A stretch of DNA of 64,000 nucleotides from Aphelenchoides besseyi (lineage: Eukaryota > Nematoda > Chromadorea > Rhabditida > Aphelenchoididae): positions 3,348,001 through 3,412,000 of the forward strand of contig JAMPIQ010000001.1 in the NCBI GenBank assembly GCA_024699855.1. Reading direction: 5' to 3'. Below the pieces are notes generated by a model. It was not told the DNA's origin and did not search any database. It was given only the letters and a program-made list of their open reading frames with translations. A program made the position numbers and the translations under genes. This document shows positions 49,330 through 63,100 of this stretch, piece after piece. Each line of letters starts with the position of its first letter. Positions within the stretch are counted from its first letter, which is position 1.

Positions 49330-50150
49330 TTCTAGCGCAAATCAACTGCTTCAATAACGTTAAGTTGGCGGCAGAGCGAAAACCAACCGAGTCGGTCGGT
49401 GGTCGTTGGCTTTTCGTTAGTTTCGATTATTGCTCTTTGTGGAGTGTTTTCAAGTCGAGACTCAGGATTCGCTGCTGAAAAGACGCAGCCATCTGATACC
49501 AAACAACCAAACAAAGCGCATTGAATTTCACTGCGAATCAACTGACATCTGCGGAAATGGAAACTTGTAGTTATTCTAACAAACTGATGAGTTGGTGTGT
49601 AAATTTGAATTGGAAACATGAAATCCGAACAATTCGTTTTGTCAGAATCGCCGTTGCAGGCCATTAATTAGACGGTTAGCACGTGCTTCATGCGAACCAA
49701 ACTGCCCGTTCTTTCTGCTCTCATAAAACGAACGACTTGATGATGATGTTGCCGGTGAGGTGAATGCGCATGCCGTTTGATGCGTCATCACGACAGGTTT
49801 CTGTGGTCAAATGGACGGAACATAAACGATGCAGCAGTCGGGTATTTTCAACAAAATGGCCGATCGGCTCTCCGCTTTTTGTCCACCACGATTCTTGTTC
49901 GGCGTGTTTTAGTTCATTCCAAAAACCTTTCCACGGACTTTTCGCTTGTTCGCGTCTTCAGCTCATTGGACAGCCTGTTCCAATTTTCTTCATGGATAAG
50001 GGAGATTAATCGTCCGAGCTGGATCAAGAACAAACGCCGTCACTACGTGATAACGGTCGTCTGTTGTCGTTTGATAAGTACCAATTTTGTTGCAAGCGGA
50101 TTCCACTTGGTTGTTAGGTCTTTTTCTTTATCGTATTCGATGTAACTGAA
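49330..50150. promoter_or_regulatory. Divergent region, vha-16 (-) / kin-32 (+)
   Basis: 821 bases between divergent starts. A CpG-rich stretch lies near 49400-49900. No exon chain or RNA gene was recognised; the plus-strand frames at 49764-50145 lack domain resemblance. Confidence 0.4.
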
Positions 50151-53100
50151 ATGTCAACGCAAATCATTCAAATTTATTTGGCTGATGGATCGGCCAAAAA
50201 CGTTCGAGTCGATTCGTTTACGACAGTACAAGTGAGTTTGAACAAAAAGAACTCTATGTTTGATTTCGCAATTTAGCGAATTCTTCACGTTGTCCTTGAG
50301 GGTATTGGCGTAGATCGTCTTTCATTCGGCAACTTTGCTCTTCGACTTTGTACGGTCGGTAGTGGTGGTCCGGGAAGCACCGAAGAAGACAGCAATTGGT
50401 TACATTACTCACTTCGAAAACCTCAAATCGGTAGTGAAAGTACTGGTTCGGTTGTTTAAGGCTCTTTTAGATCGCCATTACATTCAACCGCAAGCTAACG
50501 GACAACAACTGCGATTCGAACTTCGTTTGCGTTTTTTGCCTAGAGGTTTACATGAAATGATGCAAACTCAACTTGTCGCGTACCGTAAAAGCTCTGATTG
50601 ACGCGTAGTGCGTCTAATTTTCAATCTCTCCACAATTCGCAAAAGATTTAAAAACAAAAACCTTCAGTTACAATTTGTATTTTTGGATTATGGAGAGTGC
50701 GTCAATTAGAAGAATACTTCTGAAGGTATAGTGTGTCAATTGGAGCTTTTAAGGTATCTGTTCCTGTGGGATCAATTGCTCAACGATTATGTTCGTCGAA
50801 TAGCTTGGCGAGTTGACAACGAAAAAGCCATTGCAATGGCTGCTATTGCTATTCGTAAACGATTTCCCACTCTCACAAGGTATGAACTAAACAAGAGACG
50901 TACAGTAAGTTGGTTTTTAGTCAAAATGTTGAAAAACGTCTCGACTTTACTGTCATTGACGCTGAAGGCGGTCTTCTTCGCTATTTACCCGAATCACTTG
51001 TTGTTGCTTCAAAGGTGATTTCAAGATCTAGTTTTCTAACAATCGAATATTTTTAGAAGAAGCAACTTCAAAAGCAACTGATTGCTGCGGTTCGAAAGAT
51101 TGCTCATTTGAGTGAATTAGAATGCGTTTCCCATTTCATGAAACAACTTCGTTCGATTACTCGATTTGATACTGAGGTTTTTCGCGTTTCTATCGGTAAT
51201 ACGTGGCACAAACCGGTTGAGCTTTTCATTGGACCTCATTTCGGAATCGCATACAAGAACGAGAACACTAAAGAGGTCGGTTATTCGAATGAAAATGGAT
51301 TAGTTGCAATGTTTAGCCAGTAACTTTATGCGACTTGCGAAGTGTAATCGATTTGTCTCTACGACGTTTAGATTCTCGAACTGAACATTGTGCTTTGCGA
51401 GTCAAAATTTCTGGATGCGCAACACCGATGGTACTCATTAATTGACTGAAAGCAATCATTGTGCCTCTTGTAGATTATAACAATACCAACAATTTCAATG
51501 GCCGAAAGCTTAGCACACTTGTTGGATGGATATCAGATGCTTCTAAGTCAACAGGCATCAGTTTGGTGTTGGACTGGTAGTTACGATTGTAATTAAGATT
51601 CATGTCGATTATGTTTAGACTTGAGAATGTCGACTAATAACCTTGAAGTTCCGCGCAAGAAATCTGAAACTCTTTCACCAGTGGTTCGGCGTCGTATCGT
51701 TGCACAACCGGATCCAACGCCACGAGTTGATATCGAAAGTACTACCTTAGGTAAAAGACAATTGTCGAATCAAATTCAAAGCGTTTTCAGCTGAAACTTT
51801 ACATCTTGATCCAACTTCTGTTTACTTGGAAGAACTATTGGGAAGTGGACAGTACGGAAATGGTGGGTATCGGAACTCAACGTTTCTTATGTTTATTCCT
51901 AGTTTATCGTGGACTCTACAGTCGTAACGGAAAAAGGAAGCATGTGGCAGTTAAGGTTGGAAAGACAGATGTTGCCGGCGAAGAAGCAATTGTCGCTGAT
52001 CGACTTTTATTGGAAGAAGCGTGTATGTCGACAACAAAAGAAAACGAATTAAGAGTATTCTGTTGTAGATACAATGTCAAGATTCGATCATGAAAACATA
52101 ATTAGGTTAATCGGTGTGGTGTGTCGAAAAGCCGTTTGGGTTGTTCTTGAGTTGGCCGAATTGGGAGAGCTACGACAATATTTGAAAAGAGAACGTGAAA
52201 CACTCGAATTGTCTACGTTGCTTTTGTTTTCACGTCAAATTGCTTCCGCTGTAGAATATCTTCATTCTCATCAGTACGTGCACAGGGACCTAGCGGCTCG
52301 TAATGTTTTGGTGGTAAATCCAAAATCTGTTAAACTCTCGGATTTCGGAATGAGTCGTTTTCTAGAAGGTGATCTGTATACTTGTAAGTCGACATTTATT
52401 GCTGCAATAAGTTTGTTTCCAGCTACAAACACAAAACTTCCGCTCAAATGGTTGCCGGTTGAGTCGTTGAATGAACGTAAATTCACCACTCGCAGCGATG
52501 TGTATCAGTTGGGAGTCTGCTTTTGGGAGATACTAAGCCTAGGCGAGAAGCCGTGGCAAGGCGTCAGGAATCACGAGATCGTAACAAAACTCGAAAACGG
52601 CGACGTTTTGTCCCAACCAGAAAGATGTCCAAATGCCGTTTATAATCTTCTTTTGCGAATGTGGAAATTAAAAGCAGAAAAAAGACCGAAAATCAGCGAG
52701 ATCAGAACAGCACTTCAATCGTTTGTAAAACAAATTGAAAGTGAGGTTCCAGCAGATAAACTGACATTAATGAGTGAAGAGGTAAGCTCTTATCAAGTCC
52801 GCATACGCTTTTTTAGACTCCTAAAATCTCTGCAACGCCATTCAAAGTCGACATTGCACAACTGGAAGCTGTCGTGCTGAGGAAGACTCTGGCAGAACAA
52901 CGAGCGCAAGGAAATGCCGATGACCAGTGGCTAAGAGAACAAGAGTTAGAAGTAATTCGTGGCAATCTCGCAATTCAATGGCTTTTGTTTACAGTTAGAG
53001 AAAGAAAGATCTGTTGGCGATTTGCCGCATGCGTCGATTAGAATTCACGATGAGTTTCCTTTTCGATCTAATGATCCAATTCATAAGTCCGCAACCGAAC

Positions 53101-53565
53101 TTCTACAAGCCACCGGTGAATTGAGTCATTCATTCGAAAAAACTCGTGAGGAACTGATTAACAACGTTGAAGTAGGCTCTTCGACTAATTGCTTTTAATT
53201 TGAATGATTAGAGAGTTTTATTTATTTTGGAGCAACTAGTTACCGTGAGTGGACCGCATCAAGAACTCTTAGATCAGCCGCACAAAAACAGAGTAAAATC
53301 CATCGAATCGATGTTGATGGCCGATGGTCGTCGGTTGTCTTCGACGCTCAGTCGAGCTATTGAAAGTAACTGGGGTAAACAAGTAAGTTTCTGATCGTTA
53401 TTTTACCCAACAACTGCATCATCTCAGGAGGAAGCCGATTACTGTCGGGAGGCATTTCGAATTTGCTGTGTTTTGGCTGCAAACACCCGAAGATATTTGG
53501 AAACCTTCGATGACGCACGACTCTCTTCCGGCGTCCCATTCGTAAATGTGAATCAGCACTTGTAA
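50151..53565 (+). CDS. kin-32: Focal adhesion kinase (FAK/PYK2-type tyrosine kinase)
   Basis: More than a dozen exons from MSTQIIQIYLADGSAKNVRV. The N-terminal third is a FERM domain (RILHVVLEGIG, WLHYSLRKPQ, QLELLRYLFLWDQL, RKIAHLSELECVSHFMKQL). A linker follows, then a complete tyrosine kinase: glycine loop LGSGQYGN-V, VAVKV lysine, HRDLAARN catalytic loop, DFGMSRF, and LPLKWLPVESL after it. The C-terminus (from about 52.8 kb) has helices resembling a FAT domain (IHKSATELLQATGELSHSFEK, EEADYCREAFRI). The proline-rich region between kinase and FAT is very short and the protein ends soon after FAT helix four. FAK signals at integrin adhesions; C. elegans KIN-32 is the orthologue I have in mind. 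Confidence 0.9.
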
Positions 53566-54172
53566 ACTGAATTGTTAAAACGGGTTGTCATAAACTGTTT
53601 GTCGTTCAAATTTTTAATGTTTATCTTTTTTCTATTATTCGAAGTGAAGCAAATAGTCGACAAAGTATTAGGACAAAACAGAGATAGGCAGATTGTTAGA
53701 ACTGAATGAAAGGCGCAATTTTGTTCAGGAATCAATTCCTGAGTTATGAGTCAAATTGAGGCAAATAAAAGTCACGGCCAAACACCGCAATTGAAATGCA
53801 GAAGAAGAAAAGATCAATAAAGCTAGATACTACAACCGAAATTCAAAGTAAATGCACAATCAAACTGGGCGTGGCAGGTCGAAACGAAAGAAATGTGAAG
53901 AGAAATGAGCAATCCAACACAAGGGCAGTAACAAACTTAGAGACATTGATTACAGACAGAAGTCGAAATCGTAACGACTGCGACTTCGAAGACAAACAAC
54001 ACAACTTATATGGCAAAATGATTGATGCAAGAGAAGGCGAAAAATCTAACAATAAATCTCTGCAAATTGGGTTAAAAATATGGCAAGAAATAGCAAATAA
54101 AAACAAATAACTTAAAATCCTTCATTTTGTATTCTAAGTCGGGACCCGTAAGTTTAGTAGTGTCTATGTGGG
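53566..54172. other. Convergent 3' intergenic region, kin-32 (+) / hmr-1 (-)
   Basis: 607 bases between two convergent stops. A lysine/asparagine-rich 104-codon plus frame at 53796-54110 has no splice or family support and is considered chance. AATAAA occurs at about 53763. Confidence 0.4.
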
Positions 54173-57100
54173 TTACCGTGCTCCACCCCAATCACGACGC
54201 AACTATAATCAAGAGATTAGTTTCAAAATTGGCTGCTCAAAGATTTACATCGCGATTGTCCATGTTTGAAATATTGACGGCTGAATCCAGAGATTCCAAG
54301 GACAATGTCGATTGGTTATCTCCTTCAACATTGTACATTCGAAGTTCATCGTACGGACCAGTATTTGGATCACGATCCATATCGTCGACTTGAGCATTCA
54401 AACCGTCATCTAAAATTTCGTCAAATGAATTGAATATGAGAAGGAAAAAAGTACCGGGTTTTTGCGGGTAAACCTTCGGTCCACCAAGACCGTTGCCTTC
54501 CAGTGGCATTACAGGCTTTCGAAGATTCGAAATGTTATGTCGACTGTTGTCCGCTTCACCGCCGCCTTCCACACCATAAGTTCGCAAATTGTCTCGTTTA
54601 AAGTCCTCAGGTCCACCAACGGGTTCAAATGGTGCCTTTCGTCTTCGAGTATAAGTGACCATCATCAGAACAATAGCTATAATTTACAATTAATTTAAGT
54701 AGCAAGAAGGTAGCTTACCAATAAGCAGCACCAAGCAAACAAGAATCAAAATCACGGCTGAACTCGAAATTCCCAACGAGCTGACAGCAGCAACTTCATT
54801 GCAATGCGAAAGTAATCCATCAGCATCGAGAAGTGCAGTAGCACCATCAGGACACGTACAAACCGGTCCTTTCCACAAGTCTTGACAAACCATTCCAGAA
54901 GGACAGAACGACGGTCCGAGAGATTGACAAGTAGCCAAATGAGAGCAACCGGAAACGATGTCGTGTTGATCAGAATACGGAATAACACCGCCATTCGTTT
55001 CTTCGATTCGATTCGTTTCTTGCGCTGTATTCTCGGTGTTTGCGATCGCTGATGCCAAATTAAGAAATTCGCCATTAAAACGCAGAATGTTCATGCATCC
55101 ATTGAAACCATCGGAAATTCCATTTTGACTGCCAGCAATGATCGAGTTGGGGTCAAGAAGTTCAGCTGGTGAGTGGGTTCGAATCTTTGATGTGTGAGTT
55201 GAGTGATCAAGAGAAAACGACGAAACATATGGATCGACATGGAATTGAGCAAAATACGGAACTCCGGAGTTAAGCTTCAAGTGTTCGAACTGCAAAGTCA
55301 ACTCGGGAGGCGTGGAACGTGGAAATTGCGACGTTGCTTGTGGTTGACCATCTTGCACGTGAATGTCCATACTTGCCTATAATCAAGCTATAAATTAAGG
55401 ATTGTTTGCTACATCTCCTTACATCACTATTTGATGACAACACTCCAGCAACTTGTCCGACATTTGTTCGGCTGTTTGGTGGCAAAACAAAAAGAGTTTC
55501 CAAGTCCCGACTGTTGTCAAATCGTACGGGTGTAACGAATTTAAGGAAACTCGACGGACTTTTGAATTCAATCCACGGCGCTTTTTCGTTGCACTTTTCT
55601 CCGATGTAGCCCGGCGGACAATCACACATTGACGTTCGTGGCTCATTCAAATCGTTGGCATAACATTCACCACGTTCGCAAAAACTTCCACCATTTGCTC
55701 CCGTACAAGCATTGTTCCAAAGCGAATTACAACCGGCCGTCGATCCACGCGACAACTCGGGAGTTTCCATGTCGTATAACTAAAGAAAACCATAGATTGT
55801 TTGAAGACAAAATCGAACTAACATCTCCATTAACCATTAGATTTCTCATACATCCTTTCAAGGAGATTTTGTTTCGTAGAAGCGGATGGACTCCACCGTC
55901 ACCTCGAAACACGCCACCCAATTGCAATGGATTCACGACATTTAACCTCTCATCATCATCGGCAACTGAAAGCAAAGTTTACTCAATGGTCCAAAGATAC
56001 GATTGCTTATGTCATGGTTGGTGTTCTTGCTGTTCACTTACTTGCAATTTGATAACATTCGCCGTTCAGTTTTAGGCGGCAATCGTCGATGAAAACTTCC
56101 AATTTCTTGTTCGTTTGAACAATCAGTATCTTGTGAAATTTCCCATCATTGAGTGGAGTGATTCCAGAAAGCGAAATATTAACTGGAGTGTGACCATTCA
56201 ACTGTCGAACAACTAATGAGCCTTGTTCCAATCCCGCGTAGAGGAAATCGGTGTACAGTTGGTGATGATCGTCGTCGACGTTCGCATGAATTGGACCAGT
56301 GTACAAAAGAATACCATCCAATTGACTAGAATAAACAGTTGACAGTTAATCTCAAAATAAAAAACCCACGTTGTTGCAAAACTGAATGAGATGTTGAGTG
56401 AAGTGCAAGCAGGAACTGTTTTGAACCACGCGAATGCATCGTCACCATCAAACGATCGAGTTGTTCCTTGACACCGAAAACCGGGTAAATGTTTCTAAAC
56501 AACCCGGGAATATTCACTCGACGGTTCGAATAGAACTTACCGAGCATTCACAAACTGCTCCAGGAGACAAGTTGTGGCAAATACCATTGTTGTAACTAAA
56601 ACATTTGATTGTATTTGTGTATTTGCCATTCAAATACTTACCAATAGCCGCCAGAACAAGCAGATGCAGCCGTTTGAATAGGACAAACACAATCATCATA
56701 AGCGGTCGCATTAACTCCAACGAGAACCGTTTGATTCGCTGCAACCACGAGACCGTCCTGAAATGGTCATTTTATCAAAAACGTCCCAATGAATTTACTT
56801 ACATAATCAGCTTTGTGAACGGTATTACAGCCGTTATCACATCGCGTAATTTGGCACATATCAATACCCACAGCTTTGATGTAACCGCCAATGGCCTTTT
56901 CGAATTCACTCAAATAAGCAGCAATGATGCCCTCAACTGAGGTCTTGCTGAGGTAAGTGTTCCCGTGAAGAACCGTAAATCGAACATCGAAAGTGCCGTC
57001 GTAGAGCGATGGTTTGATGGAGAAGACATCAACCGACGGATCATTTCGAATTCCCATGTCGGAACTGAGCTTCTCTTTGAGCAACGATTCGAACGCATCT

Positions 57101-60100
57101 TTTGGTGAACTGCGACCATTAGCGTCGCGAAGAAAAGCAGAGGAATCTTCGTATCCTGCACTGTCCATTGAAATTCGAATTGCTGCTTGATTATCAAAAG
57201 CAACTTGTGGGAAACTGAAGACGTTCACGGTCACCGTTCCCGTAGCTTTCTCATTACGCGCGTTGTCAACAACATCAACAGCAAAGTTGTACGTTCCCGG
57301 TGGAGTATCAGCTTCCATTGTAATCTAAAATTCACAGCTTATAATCTTCTTAGCAATTAAAACTCACCGATCCGCTGTTACTAACCGTGAAGTAACGAGG
57401 TGGTGAATTGGCTGTAAAAACTTTATCCGGTAAATCCCAATCATCTGCATCATCGACCTAAAAGTTCTAATGAATATAAAATTGATACCAAAACTCACGT
57501 AAACACGACCAATATTCGTACGTTTCAAATGACCCATGTAACTGTAGACATTAATGTTCATTTGGCCGTCGTGCATTGGACTGTCATTCTAAATATAAGA
57601 ATGATAAAAAAAAGCAGCTTCAATACAAAAACTTACCACATCACCAATGATCACGTAGACAGTTCGAGTTGCTCGATTACCGTCTTTATCGGTGATGATA
57701 ATCGGAATTTCAATGCGTTTGGTTGTCTCGCGATCGAATGTTTTCAATGCAAAAATGTTCATCAATCCGTTTCCAGAATCGCCATCAGGAACGAACTCCA
57801 AACGAAGTTGATCGGCATATTTGAAGCTGTCGGCAACTTCCATGTGAAATGGTGGTCCAAATGCTCGAGAATCACGATCATATGCCCGAATTTCGCAGAT
57901 TGGTCGATTGTAGTCGGGAGTAGTGTTTTCCATGAAAACACACGGATGTGGAACGGTGTACGGAATTGGAGCGTTGTCGTTCACATCGTCCAAATAGATG
58001 TCCACAAACTGAGTTCCGATGTTTCCATTCGTATCGAAGGCTTCAATTCGCAGATTGTAGAAAGCGATGTCCTCGCGATCAACAGGTGCCGCCACACGCA
58101 GTGCTCCGTTCTGATCGATACTGAACTGTCGTTTCGGATCGGATTCACGATTGATTCGGTATCTAAATAAGCAGTCAAGTTCATCACAACGACAACAATT
58201 GAAAATGGAGATTAAGTTTCCAATCAACAAGTTTTGTTTTGCACCCGAAACTTACGAGATGTTGTACGTTGGATTGTTTTTGTCTTCGGCTCGGAAATTG
58301 AACAGAACCTCGCCGGGTTGAACGTTTTCAGAAATATTCTTGACAACACTTAGCAGAATATCCCGTGGACTTTTGTTATTCGAATAACTGAGGAAGCGAT
58401 GTGGAACGCCCGTTTCGAATGGTAGTGACATGTGAGGCTGAGCCACACACGGATTCCCGCACAATACAAAAACAACGAGGAATGGAAGGAGGAACCAGGA
58501 GCCCGAGGAGCAGAAAGCCGTGAATTCATTTTTGTACGTACTTGATTGTGTCGCCGACGTCTTCATCAGTTGCCGTAAAGACGGCGATTTGTTCGTGAAT
58601 TTTGACGTCTTCCGAGATCCGCAGGGTTTGTGGTCCGTGGATTCGGGGCGGATTGTCGTTACGATCTTCGAGTTGAAGTCGAACTTTGGCCGTGGCATAG
58701 AATCGACCGTCGAACACGCGAACTCCCAAGAGAAATCCATCCCGCTGACGCGGGTCTTCGTAGTCAAGGGGCTAAATTCACGGCTTAGAAAGACGAAACG
58801 GCTATTTCAATTATTTCTGCTCCCCGGGGCTAATTCAAGAATAATTGTGCGGAAATCGAGAGTGTGGTCGAAGGACCGATTGAGAGCTAAAACGACAACG
58901 GTTGATTAATACGAGTATAATGGCACGAATAATTCAGCTCGACGGACGGCAATTTCTGGAGCAAAACGCCGCAGGTGGTTGCAACGAGAGAATTCGCGCG
59001 AGATAACACGACGGGAGTCACCAAACGGTCGCTCATCACAACGCTATGATTCAACAGACCCCCCTCGAGTGCCCAAGGCCAACGACTCTTCATTCCAACG
59101 ACCTTCCGTCGTCGTCGTCCACCTTACACGTTGCAACGATCGTTTTGGCATTTGTTTTCCGCTAAAAAACATCTCCAACCAGCGGGCGACTTTCGTTCGA
59201 AATATGCGAATCAGAGAAGTGGAAACGGAAGTCGTGTATTAAATGAAATTTCTCGAATGGACCTTTCGCATAAAACAGCAATTGGTCGAAGCAAAAAAAG
59301 GACGAAATGTTTCGAACTCCTCAAATTTCTTTCGAGTGGACAAGAAAAAATGTTTAAAAATTAAACACCACTTCGACTGCAGTCACTTTCCGTCTTCTTT
59401 GCATTGATACGTGAACGTTCGAAGCCGTGATTCATCAATGAACCGACAGAAGAGATAAACGCGCGTCTTCTGACTCATACAAAGATAAACAGCAGAAGGT
59501 GAGAATGACGACTTTGGCAAGAATAAATTGTTACAAGAGCGGGTACACACGAACGAGGGTACCCTCGCATACAAACAAAGCGGAGGGAAAGCGAGGGCGT
59601 CGAGGTCAAACCGAAAAAACGAAAACCGAAACGACGTGCAGCTCGACGGCACGAGGTCGAAAAGGACGAGTTTGTTTTTTTACTGTACTTCCTCGTAAAT
59701 GGTTTTTGCGCTGCGACAAGTCGAGACAACAGAAAATTTAGTTGGACATCCTCTCACACATACGAAATGACCGACGGCATTTTTGGACAAAAAACGCGCT
59801 CTTTGCACGTTTATTCTCGTTTAGGGACACGCAAACGGGGATCTGACCACGCAAAGGGCTTGTTTGTAGCGGGGAGATGGTTCGCGCCTTCGGATTTCGC
59901 GTCAGACCAAATCCCGATATGCCGGCCGGTGACTCTCGTAGTGGACGAAGGTCATTTAAAAAGAGAGCCACGTATCGAACGACCAGTGCGGAATGTCTAA
60001 ACAGAGCGCTCGACAGTCAGTGCGCAAGTCGAAAACATACACACACAACGCGTTTCGACCGTCGTCCATTCTGTCGCGCAGGTGCGTCGTTCATGGGCTG

Positions 60101-63100
60101 ATTTCAGCGCTCGCGTTTTTCTCCCCAACTTGCTCGTTTTGTTGTAAAAGACGAAGAGTTTCTTGAGTGCGGCGATTTCTCTGACCATTCGCTAATGCAC
60201 GACAAGTCCAGCAGGTCACACACAAACGCACGCAAATGAAATGACCGCAAACCGACAGAACACGCAGATTCCCGTGCCAACGCGCTCAAAAGAAGCGGTC
60301 CACAAGAATGGAACTCGTGAAAAATCGGTCGATCACAACCGAAACAACAATGGATCATAACAAAGGAACCAATTGAAGTAAAGCGCCAGAAGGCGAAAAT
60401 AAGCTGCCGACAGCGAAAAAAATGCGAGAAATCGCCTCAACTGTGCATTCGATCGCTGCGGATAATTACTCGACACAAGTGAAAGACGATCGCAATAGTG
60501 GAACGAATACACGAAATTGGGTGCATCGAATGAGCCCACAAGTTGCCCGAAGCGATGCGTATTGGCACGCAGCCAAAGACTTTAAGATCCCCGAGTTCAA
60601 GTGCCAAGTCGTTAAGGTTTTGAGAAAATTACACTCGCGCATACCATTCTTTTGCATATTCTCAAGCCACTTAAAAATGACCATTCGCTTGGGCAGACGA
60701 TGGCAAATGAATTGGACTTCCAGAAACACACCCCAGCGACCACTTTTTACTCGAAGATGGCGCAACATGAGGAAAAAGAAAATTGGTGGCAGCCACAACC
60801 CGATTCAGATCCATCACTCAACGCAACATCCAAACGGAAACAACTGACGACTCGGAACTTCACCTGCGGGCAATCTTTCAATTGGCCAAATCACGCAGTT
60901 CTTGGTCGCAGTTTTCGTTCGATCGGATGGACAGCAATTTGGGGCGGACAAAGTTTTTGCATGTCCGGAGTGTTGAAAAGTCGCGAGCACTTGAAAACAC
61001 ACTCCACAACAGAAATCGCGCGGTCGCAGTCTCCACACAACGAAAAGGTGTGAAATGGGATGGAGGCCGATTGATTAGCCACAACTTGATTATCCACATT
61101 TCGAAAACGAAAACAAAGCGCGACGTCGAAAAAAAGCTAATCGGTCCAAAACTGATGGGAAACGCGCGTCCGTTAAGAAAGTAACGTTTGTCTTTTTTTG
61201 GGGTGTGCAGCTCGATTACGCGAACAAGCGACGACAATTGTGATGCACCATTGAACGACGTCTTTGGCGCTTTCACATCGTCGTCAACAAAGAAGCTGCG
61301 CGGCGGCGTTCGATTTTACAACCCAAACGATCGCGTTCAACAAACCGGCGTTTCCGCTCGCTCGTGGTCATTTTCGTCCGTTGGTTTGGCAAAAAAGAAG
61401 GGTCGTAAAAAACGGCGTTATTGCTAACGACAATCGTCTGGCAAATGTCCTCCGATCCAGCAGATCATCAATTGGCGACCAACATTCGCGAGTGGACAGT
61501 TCGTCTTAAAAACTCCCTTGAGGAGCGCGAAGCTGCGCAACACTCCAAACTTGCCGCTTTCATGTCCAACATTTGTCAGTCTTTTTACTTTTTCTCACCA
61601 AACAGGAGAGCGAACTTCCGGCCAAACGGCGAAGGAAGGTCAGCCATTCGAGGGTGAATAGACGGCCCGTCGACGGTTGAGTGGCCGTTTACTACGAGTT
61701 TGTGTACAAAACGGCGGATGGCCACACGTTGTTCAAGACTTCCGCTACGCCGCCACAAGAAATGACCGCAGCCTAAGGGGCCCTGAATCATTAAAAGGGC
61801 ACACCTGTGGCATAATAGAAAGATGGAAAACTCGATTGGTGAGCGTTTCGCTCGGACGATTTTCTTGAGAGTGGAATGAGTCACGTTCAATATACGATCC
61901 GCGCCAACGCACGAAAATTCTCCGCGACCGATTTCAACGCCTCTGACCGACAGTCTTTGGAAGAGAAATTTGCGATGAAGAATGTTTGGAGTTTCAGGAA
62001 ATTGGTGAGTACGCTAATTCAAAGAGCAAGTGCAATCGTGGTCCCAAATCTGAGCAATGCCGCTAATTTGGAAGACCCAATTGGACCCTCTTCTTGTCCG
62101 ACTGCGCGATTTGACCGACGTTCCACATCGTGTAAACAAATGAAATTGGAAAGCACCGCCGCAATGCCCACAGATTACAGCTCTGCGCGGTCTTCACAAA
62201 CAAACTTTGCCAAAGTCGACGAACAGGTCGTGTGTGAGAGCGAATGGCTGATGGACGGGAAACAGCAAATGAACTAAAAGCAGTGACCACCAAACTCGCT
62301 GAAGGCTTTCAATTTAGTTTCCGAGTTAACAAATTTAAAAGCAAAAAGCAACAACATATTACTTTTTACTTTACGGCTAAAACACATCACAAACAGCGGA
62401 CAGTCGCCAACACTCCAAAATGCGCTTGTCGTCAAGAGATAAGAACTGAGCACAAGTGAACGCAATTGAACAGAAAAACAAAAGAACTAATAGTTTGAAT
62501 GGAAGACCTTTTTGTTTAGTTCAAAAGCTTTGAACTCAAATTTAAAGATGAAAGTGATTATGAAGAGAATGAATCTCGATTCCGCACAATTAATTGAGCC
62601 CCCGGATTGCTGTTCTATAACCAACCTGTTTAACTCGAACAATTCCAACCGATGAGTTTGTGCTCAACTGTTCGGTTGTAACGTAGAAGTACTCGACACC
62701 ATTTTCATTGTCTTCTGCTGGAGACAAATCAAAAGTAAAAACATCTGACGGTTCTTTACTGCACGCCGTAATCGACATAACTGCCGAATCGATTCCGGCT
62801 AAACGAACAGGTTAGTGATGAGTTGCTATCGATTACAACTCACTTGTTTCCGGTACTCGAGCTTCGAAAACTTCTTTGCAAAACTGCGGTTTCTTGTCGT
62901 TAACATCCGACAAACGAACGGTTATTGGAACAAAGCTGCGTATTCCATCATCAGCAGTTGCTGAAATTTTCCACTTTAAGTTAATTGTAATGGTTAGTTG
63001 TTTGTGTTTAAATTTATCGTCCCCTTAGGCCTCACACTCAAAACACATTGTGATGCAAATTGGACACCATTCTTACTCTCGATTTTAATTGTTTCCGCTG

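Noticed and set aside
53796..54110. 104-codon lysine-rich plus-strand frame
   Set aside because: Low-complexity composition, no splice-linked exon and a location between two gene ends suggest chance.
57529..58170. 213-codon plus-strand open frame
   Set aside because: It lies exactly opposite a cadherin-repeat exon whose minus-strand frame has clear calcium-binding motifs.
59400..62560. Many 60-140 codon frames on both strands in the hmr-1 intron
   Set aside because: None has a splice-supported partner or domain, and the cadherin frame joins cleanly across the whole interval.
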